Assembly (NCBI GenBank): GCA_028280565.1
Contig: JANQLQ010000088.1
Location: 1-64,000 of the forward strand
Source of the DNA: Fulvivirga sp.
GTDB lineage: Bacteria > Bacteroidota > Bacteroidia > Cytophagales > Cyclobacteriaceae
Direction of reading: 5' to 3'
Length of the DNA: 64,000 nt
The first letter of the stretch is position 1, and the number at the start of each line of letters is the position of its first letter. Below, in pieces: positions 57,225 to 64,000 of the stretch. The position numbers and the translations under genes were made by a program. The notes under the pieces are model-generated. The model was not told the origin of the DNA, made no database searches, and saw nothing but the letters and a program-made list of their open reading frames with translations.

Positions 57225-59384
57225 TTAGTCGGTTGAGCCGTCCAATCCTCTCACTTTTAGCAGTGCATCTATCTTAGGCTGTCGTCCTCTGAATTGCATA
57301 TAAAGTTCCATAGCTTCTTCTGTTGAGCCTTTTTCGTAAACGTGCGTTCTCAACTTTGCCGCTAGTCCTGGATTGAATACATCTCCTGTTTCTTTAAATG
57401 CCTCAAAACCATCTGAATCAAGTACAGCGGAGTGAACATAACTGTAGTATCCTGAAGAGTACCCACCCGCAAAGATGTGAGAAAAGTAGGTACTACGATA
57501 GCGAGGAGCTATTTCATCAATTAAACCAATTTTAGCGAGTGAAGCTTCCTCAAAAGCATCTGCATCTTTAACTTCTTCTTCGGCTTTAATGGTGTGCCAA
57601 TCCATATCCAGTAATGATGCTGCGAGGTACTCGGTATTCGCAAAACCTTGATTGAACTTAGAGGCTTTCAGTAATTTGTCGATTAACTTACCAGGAATTA
57701 CTTCCCCGGTTTGATAGTGGGTGGCAAATGATTTTAGGATTTCAGGCTCGCCTGCCCAGTGTTCCAGGATTTGTGCAGGGAACTCGGTAAAATCACGAGG
57801 ACCAGATGTGCCTGCCATGCTGCCGTAGGTAACATCGGTTAAAATGCCATGCATGGCGTGACCAAATTCGTGGAATAATGTTGTAACATTTTCAAAACTG
57901 AGTAGCGCAGGATCATCGCCAACAGGGGCTGGGAAATTACATACGTTTACAACAATAGGGCGTACCTTGCCATCAAGGTTTGATTGCCCTCTAAAACTGC
58001 TCATCCATGCACCACCGCGTTTGTTGGAACGGGTGAAATAATCCCCGATGAAAATTCCCAGGTGGCTACCATCTTTGTCTTTTACCTCCCAAACACGAGC
58101 GTCCGGATGATATACCTTAATATTGAATAGCTCGGTAAAGGTTAGGCCCCATAATTTGTTGGTAGTTTCAAACACGCCTTTAAGTACGTTATCCAGTGAC
58201 AGGTAAGGTTTTAGCGCAGCTTCATCTAAATCATATTTGGCTTTACGAACTTTCTCTGAATACTGCCACCAGTCCCAACCTGCTATTTTGAAATCGTGAC
58301 CTTCAGCATCAACAACTGCCTGCATATCGGCAACTTCTTTTTTGGCCCTTTCCAGTGCAGGTTTCCATAACTGCATCAATAGATCATAAACCTCTGAAGG
58401 GGTTTTTAACATACGCTCTTCCAACACGAAGTGTGCATGCGTTTCATACCCCATTAGCTGGGCACGTTCCGAACGAAGTTTTGCTATTTTTGCAGCGATC
58501 TCTTTATTATCTGTTTTGTTATCATTATCACCGCGCTGAACATAAGCTTTGTATAACTGCTCGCGTAAATCACGTCGATTGGATTCAGTTAAGAATGGGT
58601 ACATACTGCTACGATGCGGCGTAAAGACATACTTATCTTTATATTTTGCTTTTTCTTCTTCAGTTTCAGCTTTCTCCATTTTTTGCGCTGCTGTTTCTGC
58701 GGCAGCAGCGATAATACCATCGGACAGGCCGTCTAAATCGGCTTCATCTAAAATAAGTTCAAAGCCATTGGTTTCGGCCAGCAGATTCTGACCAAATGCG
58801 GTGGTCAGCTCGGAAAGCTGAGAATTGATTTCTGTAATTCGTGTTTTTTGTTCAAAATGCAGCAGCGCACCACTACGAACGAATGACTTACGCCTATCTT
58901 CTAATAGTTTGAGTTGTTCGTTACTTAGGTCAAGGTTCTCACGATCTTGCCAAATGGTTTCAACACGTTTGAAAAGCGCTTCATTTAGCCTTATTTTATC
59001 ATTGTGAGCAGAAATTAGGGGACTTAATTCACGTTGTAACTCCTGTAACTTAGGGTTGGTATTTGAACTTGCTAAATTGGAGAAAACACGCTGTACTTTG
59101 GTGAGTAATTTTCCAGCTCTTTCTAATTCTTCGATCGTATTGGCAAATGTAGGCTCTCCTGGATTATTCACGATTGCATCAATTTCAGCAAGGTTTTCTT
59201 CCATGCCTTTGTTAAACGCTGGCATGTAGTGTTCATTCTTGATTTGATCAAAAGGGGGTACACCGAAAGGAGTTTCCCATTCTCGATAGAAAGGGTTGCC
59301 TAATGCTTGTGTTTCGGTTTGGTCTGTTTTAGTCTGACAAGCACCTAAAAGTACGATTCCAGTAATAAAAAGGAGTTTTTTCAT
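57225..59384 (-). CDS. dcp: M3-family peptidase (dipeptidyl carboxypeptidase-like lipoprotein)
   Basis: 719 aa zinc metallopeptidase. The N-terminus MKKLLFITGIVLLGAC carries a lipobox, so it is membrane-anchored in the periplasm. Zinc motif HEFGHAMHG near residue 508, with the second-shell Glu in LFHEFGH and downstream EFPAQILEHW. SKFNQGFANTEYLAASLLDMDWH is the M3 C-terminal signature. It trims dipeptides or cleaves short peptides. Unusual as integron cargo because it is a large, complete housekeeping-type enzyme. Start 125 bp from S2; shares a cassette with HupE. Confidence 0.9.
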   Translation of the reverse strand: MKKLLFITGIVLLGACQTKTDQTETQALGNPFYREWETPFGVPPFDQIKNEHYMPAFNKGMEENLAEIDAIVNNPGEPTFANTIEELERAGKLLTKVQRVFSNLASSNTNPKLQELQRELSPLISAHNDKIRLNEALFKRVETIWQDRENLDLSNEQLKLLEDRRKSFVRSGALLHFEQKTRITEINSQLSELTTAFGQNLLAETNGFELILDEADLDGLSDGIIAAAAETAAQKMEKAETEEEKAKYKDKYVFTPHRSSMYPFLTESNRRDLREQLYKAYVQRGDNDNKTDNKEIAAKIAKLRSERAQLMGYETHAHFVLEERMLKTPSEVYDLLMQLWKPALERAKKEVADMQAVVDAEGHDFKIAGWDWWQYSEKVRKAKYDLDEAALKPYLSLDNVLKGVFETTNKLWGLTFTELFNIKVYHPDARVWEVKDKDGSHLGIFIGDYFTRSNKRGGAWMSSFRGQSNLDGKVRPIVVNVCNFPAPVGDDPALLSFENVTTLFHEFGHAMHGILTDVTYGSMAGTSGPRDFTEFPAQILEHWAGEPEILKSFATHYQTGEVIPGKLIDKLLKASKFNQGFANTEYLAASLLDMDWHTIKAEEEVKDADAFEEASLAKIGLIDEIAPRYRSTYFSHIFAGGYSSGYYSYVHSAVLDSDGFEAFKETGDVFNPGLAAKLRTHVYEKGSTEEAMELYMQFRGRQPKIDALLKVRGLDGSTD

Positions 59385-59508
59385 TTTTGCTTTTGTTCGT
59401 GATATAATGAAGGTAGTTGTTCTAAGTATCCGAAACTAGTGGCCTTACATAGCAGGCTTGAAACTTCCATAATTAGCGGATTTCGTTGTTCGAATATATT
59501 CATTTATT

Positions 59509-59636
59509 GCTGGTAACGCCGGGCCAGTGTATGAGTGGCAGCGGGTTTCAACGCACCAACCTTTCGGTTTTGCACCGACCTCTGTTCTATGCTTTTATCA
59601 CTTAAACCGCTATTGCTTCTACACAGTGTTGTAGCC
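59509..59636 (-). other. attC-like site S2
   Basis: Minus strand: GGCTACAACACTGTGTAG ... CATACACTGGCCCGGCGTTACC, 128 bp. GCGG/CCCGC and CACTGTGTAG/CATACACTGG arms pair. Opening core GGCTACAAC is the exact complement of GTTGTAGCC at S1; closing core GTTACCAGC pairs with S3. Ends 2 bp from the esterase stop. Confidence 0.8.
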
Positions 59637-59638
59637 GG

Positions 59639-60835
59639 TTATTTTTCCAAAAGTCGTTTTATTTGATTTTCAAACTCTTCTTCCCGGTTGTAATTATTTT
59701 CTTTAGAAGTTTCTATTGCCTTTTTATAAGTCGCTATGGCTGAATCCACCTCGCTATTCAGTTCATATGTATTGGCTAAAAAATTCATTAAGCCTACATC
59801 AAAAGAATAAGCTGATACGCTTCTTTTAAGTACGGTAATTGCTTCCGTATATCTCTCTTGTTCTCTTAACTCGGCCGCTAAATTCACATAAGATTCTGCG
59901 GATTGTTTTGCTGCTTTGCCATATTTCTCCATTATAAAGTTTTCGTGTGTCAAAAACGTTTCATCCGTGTAATCTTCATAAAGACTTTTAGGAAAAGTCA
60001 TATCTGAAAAAATATATTTTAACCCATAATAGTTTGATAATAAAACCGAAGACATATGTCCTTCATTTTCCATCTCTTTACGCTCAAATCTCAACCTTGT
60101 AGGTTTGTTTCCTGCTATGGCATCCACAAAATTTTTAAGTTCCTTTCTCATTCCGTATCCAGTGCCTGATTCATAAGTTCCGATACCAAAAAATAATGAA
60201 TTGTCTACATCCACATGTGTTTTAAAAAAATCCGGAACTTTCGTGGTAAGTTCTTCTTCATTCCACCATAGCGAAGGGCTCATAATAATAAAACCATTAA
60301 ATAAATCCGGTCGCTCTATAAAAGTGGACGCCGCAAATAATCCGCCTAAAGAATGCCCTTCCAAAAGTCGATAGGCATTTGTCCTGTAATTAGATTCTAT
60401 GTAAGTAATTAATTCTTCTTCAATGAATGCCAAGAATTTTTTTCCACCTCCACTTCCGGGATTGTTTTCACTCACAGTTAGTGTAAAATCCCTCACCCTA
60501 TTTGTACTTGCAATACCTACGACAATCATAGGCGGTACACTTCCTGTTCTTGTTAATACTTCTAATGTCCCTACTGCGTGCCAAACATTTTGTAATCCGT
60601 CGGTCAAATACAAAACAGGGTACTCTGCATCAGAGGTATCATAATCTTTTGGCAAAGAGATTATGATTGAACGTTCTTCGTTTAAAATTGCTGAACGTAT
60701 AATTTGTTTGGTTCCAATGGTCAGCTCTTCAGTTGTTCCCTCTTCTTTTTTTGTTCCAGTACTATCTTTTTGGTTATCGTGGCAACCTAATAATAGTATA
60801 AAAAATACAGTTGCTCCTAATAGATTTTTAGTCAT
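59639..60835 (-). CDS. Esterase-D-type alpha/beta hydrolase with TPR tail (lipoprotein)
   Basis: 398 aa from ATG 60835 (MTKNLLGATVFFILLLGC, lipobox LLGC). Esterase-D-like hydrolase: YPVLYLTDGL, the nucleophile elbow EGHSLGGLFA near residue 165 and an H in ENEGHMSSVL. Such enzymes hydrolyse esters or glycoconjugates such as enterobactin or feruloyl esters; this substrate is unknown. The last ~100 residues are TPR-like (AITVLKRSVSAYSFDVGLMNFLANTYELN). Single-gene cassette between S1 and S2. Confidence 0.85.
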   Translation of the reverse strand: MTKNLLGATVFFILLLGCHDNQKDSTGTKKEEGTTEELTIGTKQIIRSAILNEERSIIISLPKDYDTSDAEYPVLYLTDGLQNVWHAVGTLEVLTRTGSVPPMIVVGIASTNRVRDFTLTVSENNPGSGGGKKFLAFIEEELITYIESNYRTNAYRLLEGHSLGGLFAASTFIERPDLFNGFIIMSPSLWWNEEELTTKVPDFFKTHVDVDNSLFFGIGTYESGTGYGMRKELKNFVDAIAGNKPTRLRFERKEMENEGHMSSVLLSNYYGLKYIFSDMTFPKSLYEDYTDETFLTHENFIMEKYGKAAKQSAESYVNLAAELREQERYTEAITVLKRSVSAYSFDVGLMNFLANTYELNSEVDSAIATYKKAIETSKENNYNREEEFENQIKRLLEK

Positions 60836-60893
60836 TGTTTTCTGAATAAAGATGATTGAATTTAATGTGTGTGTCAAAAGCTTGGTTTTAATG

Positions 60894-60995
60894 GGCTACA
60901 ACAACTTAGTGTTTTAAGACTGGTTTGTCCAAAGATACACCTGTCAATTTAATGATTATAGTGCTGGATAAATGCGTTTTAAAACAACGTTGAAC
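60894..60995 (-). other. attC-like site S1
   Basis: Minus strand: GTTCAACGTTGTTTTAAAAC ... CTTAAAACACTAAGTTGTTG and TAGCC, 102 bp. GTTCAAC is a perfect RYYYAAC core. Its closing core GTTGTAGCC pairs with S2, but the partner for GTTCAAC is not found upstream, where intron and MITE insertions have rearranged the DNA. Confidence 0.65.
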
Positions 60996-61039
60996 GATGC
61001 CTAGTGCTAAAGTGCCTGGGTAGAGCCAGATGGTGGAAC

Positions 61040-61162
61040 ACTTGGTTTCTTACAGGTATATAACCTGCGAGACACATATAATTAGGCGACTGCATGTAGC
61101 GAGTATGTACAGTGGTGTGTGAGGCGCACCGTGAGTCTTTGGCTCACGGCCGTCTACACGAT
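61040..61162 (+). mobile_element. Group II intron 3'-end fragment
   Basis: The 3' end carries a domain V-like segment (GCGACTGCATGTAGCGAGTATG, then CAGTGGTGTGTGAGG, read in two parts) and the domain VI-like hairpin CCGTGAGTC/GGCTCACGG, ending CTACACGAT before the exon TAGCAAC. Left boundary uncertain; it may begin with GTGCCTGGG near 61012. No reverse transcriptase. It sits at the TPR gene's own attC core (GTTGCTAAC), antisense to that gene. Confidence 0.55.
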
Positions 61163-61172
61163 TAGCAACCTG

Positions 61173-61546
61173 TTATTTGCAATATTCTTCCAAATATTTC
61201 CATGAGCCACCTCCAGGGTTGCTCCAGTCCTTACAGGCTTCCCCTGTTCTTCCAAGCTTATATTTAACGTGAGTTTTGAGTTTAACTATCAAATAATCAA
61301 TGGTTTAACCACCGAGAAAACGGAGAAGACCGCAGAGAGCCGCAGAGATTACTCCGTGTCCCCTGGGTATTCGCTGTGTCCCCTGGGTTAAAGGCTGGTT
61401 TTCAATACTTTGCATTGAAGTGAAGTATTCTAAGTGGGTTGATTAACCCAAAACTCACGTTATATTTAGCAGGGCGCGTTCAGTTACCGAATATCTAGGG
61501 TTGGGTTCAATTTCTAAGGCTTGATTGAATGCCTCAATTGCCTCCA
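61173..61546 (-). pseudogene. TPR-protein fragment split by a MITE
   Basis: On the minus strand, LEAIEAFNQALEIEPNPRYSVTERAL (a TPR helix pair) is encoded just before the MITE, and the frame resumes after it as YKLGRTGEACKDWSNPGGGSWKYL.EEYCK with a stop at 61173. Removing the MITE and one target duplicate leaves a 1-base frameshift, so the gene was already, or later, damaged. The front of the gene is replaced by the intron remnant. ACKDW..YC endings are typical of secreted Bacteroidota TPR proteins. Confidence 0.7.
61267..61460. mobile_element. MITE with 18-bp TIRs and 8-bp target duplication
   Basis: Ends read ACGTGAGTTTTGAGTTTA and, in reverse complement, ACGTGAGTTTTGGGTTAA (16 of 18 match). 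The direct repeat TATATTTA flanks it perfectly at 61259-61266 and 61461-61468. The 194-bp interior has no reading frame and holds short internal repeats (GTGTCCCCTGGGT twice). The transposase that moved it is not in the window. Confidence 0.8.
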
Positions 61547-61970
61547 GATCGGATGAGGTCTCACATGCTGCCGAAGTCCAACCCCTCGAAAGAGACTAGC
61601 ACCGAAATGGTAGCTGTAGCAGCGATAGACACAAGGATGTTCACCTGACCGAGGGAGGTCTCTAACCGCACGGGTACGGGGGGAGAAGTCAGGGGGTTCA
61701 TAGTAGCTACTGGTAATGCGCCGATCAAAATCGGGGGTCTCACTGGGTAGTGAAGGACTGGGCGTATTGTGAAGTGAAAATTCGATAAGGAGCCTTTGGG
61801 TAGCCTTATCTTAAAAGTAGCGGAAAGAGGCTAAGGGTGTAAAGAGCGATAGTCTTATGCTTTACGAACCGCCAGGTACGAGGCCCGTTCGCCGGGTGGT
61901 GTGTCCCGAAGGGATGCCAATGGCGAGAGCCTCAACCTGGGGTATTATGACCCAGGTCAGGCTACTCGAT
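61546..61970 (+). mobile_element. ORF-less group II intron, 5'-truncated, with domain V
   Basis: Bases 61546-61750 follow the 48790-48990 intron closely (CATGCTGCCGAAGTCCAACC; CACAAGGATGTTCACC; ACCGAGGGAGGTCTC). Then come GGGTGTAAAGAGCGATAGTC, TTTACGAACCGCCAGGTACG and CGCCGGGTGGTGTG, the usual group II domain V context, and the end CTACTCGAT before exon TAGCCGC. No reverse transcriptase. Antisense to the cassettes and close to where the protease cassette's attC should be. Confidence 0.7.
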
Positions 61971-62003
61971 TAGCCGCTTTTTTCTTGTAGTAAATTGTCA
62001 GAA

Positions 62004-63197
62004 CTAGATGAGAGGTTCCAAACTTAGAAGTAGTTCCTTTTCAGTATCCGCACGTCGATAGATGATTTTGACGGTCTTTCCGCTTTGAGTTCTTAATAAC
62101 TTTCGGATTGTTTCCAAAGAAGAGTCTAATGCTTTCACACCATCAATCTCAATTATTTCGTCCCCAATTTTTAATTCTGATTTTGCGCCACTTGAGTTAG
62201 GAATAATATGATCAATGATAACTTTTGATTTATTGGAATTTAATGAAAATGTCAGCCCGGAGTTTTGAACATAGAAAGGTTCATTGATATATTGTTTATT
62301 TTCTACCCAATAAGTCTTTTTTCTTTTATAATCAAAGGTTATGTTAAATCTTTTGAGTATTTCATTGCCAATAATGCCTGCTACTTTTTTACTCGCAAAA
62401 AAGCCAACCTCAGTGTCATATATACTCACCGGTATATTTTCAAACTCAAAATCTAAGATCTTAAGATTCTTTATTCTTCCTACCTCTACTTGTGCAACGT
62501 TAGCAGAAAGTCCTCTTGAATTATTTGAATATGTCTTATCCATTTTATTCCTTATTTGGGACCTTTTTGAAAAAGGCGAGGTAAAACTTATCGTTCCACT
62601 GGCACCAGTATCCAAAAGGAATTCTTCATTGACATAGGTACCATCTTTTAAGATAATTTGAAAAACTGCTGTGGGTACATCACCTATATCTATCCTTACG
62701 AGTTCACCACTCCCTTGGTATTCATAAGACTTCGATTCATAAAACATTAGTTTCGAATTATTGTGGTCTATTTCGGTGACATATTTTTTCAATAAGTCAT
62801 ATCCAATTATTCCATCAATGTCCTTACCTATAGATCTTTCTAAGTGACTGAGCGGGACGCTTAGTAAATCAATCTTATCCAATTCAATTGATTCGAGTTG
62901 TACCGATTTTTTCTTAATAATTGAAGATCGTGTTTTTCCTGAAGCTCCGGTTGTAGTAGTGGTCTTACGTGTGGCAAAATTGAGTTTTTTTGCAGTTTCG
63001 GAATTAATTACCGTAGATCCAGCTCCTGTATCAAATACAAAATCCAGTTGTTCCGAATGGTTTATGGTAAGTTGAATAAAAATATGATTTCCTTCTAATT
63101 CAAAGGGAATTTCGGCAACAGGAATTGCATTCTGAGCGTAACCATTAACTGTTACCCAGAATGTAAATAAAAAGTATATTTTCTTCAATTTAGTCAT
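62004..63197 (-). CDS. Secreted retropepsin-like protease with PDZ domain
   Basis: 397 aa from ATG 63197, preceded by TAGGAGAAAT; the longer frame to 63269 runs into the attC site. Signal peptide MTKLKKIYFLFTFWVTVNGYAQ. Two aspartyl-protease half domains carry FVFDTGAGSTVIN near residue 55 and FLLDTGASGTISF near 197, so a pepsin-like pair in one chain. A PDZ domain closes it (SGAKSELKIGDEIIEIDGVKALD). Expected periplasmic or surface protease; substrate unknown. Cassette gene opened by S8. Confidence 0.88.
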   Translation of the reverse strand: MTKLKKIYFLFTFWVTVNGYAQNAIPVAEIPFELEGNHIFIQLTINHSEQLDFVFDTGAGSTVINSETAKKLNFATRKTTTTTGASGKTRSSIIKKKSVQLESIELDKIDLLSVPLSHLERSIGKDIDGIIGYDLLKKYVTEIDHNNSKLMFYESKSYEYQGSGELVRIDIGDVPTAVFQIILKDGTYVNEEFLLDTGASGTISFTSPFSKRSQIRNKMDKTYSNNSRGLSANVAQVEVGRIKNLKILDFEFENIPVSIYDTEVGFFASKKVAGIIGNEILKRFNITFDYKRKKTYWVENKQYINEPFYVQNSGLTFSLNSNKSKVIIDHIIPNSSGAKSELKIGDEIIEIDGVKALDSSLETIRKLLRTQSGKTVKIIYRRADTEKELLLSLEPLI

Positions 63198-63201
63198 ATT
63201 T

Positions 63202-63397
63202 CTCCTAACACCCTGTATGAATCGTGGTTGTTTTAAAGTTATTAAAATTTCGGTTGACCATCGAGTCAATCCGCAGGATTAACTCGCTATTTTATTTCCA
63301 CTTAGTAAGACAATCCTGCGGATTGATGGGCTTTCTACGAAGAACCCAAGTGTCGATTATCGCTAATCAGCCATGATTTCATATAGGATGTTAGGTA
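63202..63397 (-). other. Long attC-like site S8
   Basis: Minus strand: TACCTAACATCCTATATGAA ... TTCATACAGGGTGTTAGGAG. The outer arms pair over about 23 bases with four mismatches, and ACCTAAC fits RYYYAAC. The middle holds a perfect 15-bp stem (63266-63280 with 63312-63326; AATCCTGCGGATTGA). 196 bp, longer than S1-S7 but within the range known for some integrons. The closing core lies 5 bp before the protease start and supplies its AGGAG. Confidence 0.7.
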
Positions 63398-63401
63398 TAC
63401 T

Positions 63402-64000
63402 TTAATTTAGTTCTTCGTACTCTTTCAAAACTGACACTAGTTTACCTCGTCCATCTTTTTTAGCCATTTCATAGATATGTTTAAAGTAGGTAATATCCTT
63501 TATACCAGAATTGATGTACTCAATTAGTAAATCGTCTTCATTCGTTTTATATGCATTATAGGCAAACCGTTCATTTGCGTCAATTTGCCAAGGTTTTAAG
63601 ACTCCATATTTCGGACCTGGTTTGTGAAGAACTGGTTTTTCATGGTCTATTATTTGATGCATTAGATCACGAGCGTTTTGCTGTAAGTTTAATTCTTCTG
63701 CAAGATTATAACCATCTGTTCCGTCACTTGAGCCGTGATCAATACATCTATTTTTGTGGATTTCAATAGATAATCCATGTTCATTGTCGAGTAACTTAAC
63801 ATCAAAATAAAGGCAATAATAAGCTCTTTCTTCTTTGTTTAAGGTGTAGATTGATATTTGATAAAGTTTAAAGTGCTTTTGAAAATCTTCTAATGTTGCT
63901 ATTTGCGGGTAAAGTTGAGGGTATTCCTCTTCCAAAAATATTTCTTCCTTATAGTATGGGTAAATTACTTCGTTCAAATATTCAATTATGGATTCAATTA
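63402..64000 (-). CDS. Hypothetical protein (cassette gene, 5' end outside window)
   Basis: At least 199 codons, open to the right edge (IESIIEYLNEVIYPYYKEE...). TTG at 63977 is an internal Leu, not the start. Not recognised; the middle reads YCLYFDVKLLDNEHGLSIEIHKNRCIDHGSSDGTDG, resembling DUF6985-like proteins. C-terminus ends EYEELN, 4 bp from S8. Confidence is for the gene, not for a function. Confidence 0.6.
   Translation of the reverse strand, partial: IESIIEYLNEVIYPYYKEEIFLEEEYPQLYPQIATLEDFQKHFKLYQISIYTLNKEERAYYCLYFDVKLLDNEHGLSIEIHKNRCIDHGSSDGTDGYNLAEELNLQQNARDLMHQIIDHEKPVLHKPGPKYGVLKPWQIDANERFAYNAYKTNEDDLLIEYINSGIKDITYFKHIYEMAKKDGRGKLVSVLKEYEELN

Noticed and set aside
61320-61400. 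Short direct repeats as a CRISPR-like array
   Set aside because: Only two copies of GTGTCCCCTGGGT without spacers of regular length, inside a MITE.
61561-61743. 60-codon minus-strand reading frame inside the third intron remnant
   Set aside because: It lies on the antisense strand of structured intron RNA; its sequence follows the intron copy at 48.8 kb rather than a protein.
63266-63326. 15-bp perfect stem as a simple terminator of the gene at 63402
   Set aside because: It lies 76 bp past that stop, has no T-run, has a 31-base loop, and is enclosed by paired arms with attC-type cores, so it fits the inside of site S8 better.

Overview
The window comes from a Bacteroidota genome, most likely a marine Cytophagales-type bacterium. 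The evidence is two SusC/SusD pairs, an ECF-sigma/FecR/STN-SusC signalling set, proteins with type IX secretion (T9SS) sorting tails, S1 sulfatases, and lipoproteins with Bacteroidota-style lipoboxes. No rRNA, tRNA or CRISPR array was seen.

Region 1 (1-4.8 kb) is mixed accessory DNA: a dispersed repeat, a PhyH-type dioxygenase with a methyltransferase, a group II intron 5' fragment, decayed SMI1-like and nucleotidyltransferase genes, and a Fpg/Nei DNA glycosylase whose zinc finger has lost three of its four cysteines.

Region 2 (5-47.3 kb) is a polysaccharide utilisation locus for an apparently sulfated, L-rhamnose-containing glycan of the ulvan or sulfated-rhamnan kind (substrate inferred). 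It holds two GH78 rhamnosidases, a GH2, a GH43-like enzyme, two sulfatases, two SusCD pairs, two large T9SS proteins made of 3 and 5 copies of one ~240-residue module, an ECF sigma/anti-sigma pair and a GntR regulator. A complete L-rhamnose pathway (isomerase, kinase, fused aldolase/dehydrogenase) and an NCS1-type permease with a tiny membrane partner follow. A shared 14-bp motif (CTATCCTGTRSTAY) lies upstream of the second susC, of the rhamnose operon and of the permease, and is a candidate GntR operator. A decayed VapC toxin gene with its antitoxin and an AAA ATPase gene interrupt the locus.

Region 3 (47.3-51.0 kb) has an orphan hypothetical gene, an ORF-less group II intron, and plus-strand genes for a TM protein, an NTF2-like lipoprotein and a DUF2490 outer-membrane protein.

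Region 4 (51.0-64.0 kb) is the most unusual part: an integron-like gene-cassette array on the minus strand. Seven imperfect palindromes of about 100-140 bp follow the genes. The 9-10 bp core that opens each of six consecutive cassettes is exactly complementary to the core that closes the same cassette, which is the diagnostic geometry of attC sites. An eighth, longer site lies at 63.2-63.4 kb. Cassette genes include TfoX-N, NTF2-like, AIPR phage-resistance, two unknown secreted proteins, HupE, an M3 peptidase, an esterase and a retropepsin-PDZ protein. Group II intron remnants sit antisense to the cassettes, with a TAGC 3' exon at three junctions, as IIC-attC introns do. A MITE with a perfect 8-bp target duplication splits a TPR cassette gene. 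No integron integrase lies in the window; the array runs off the right edge.
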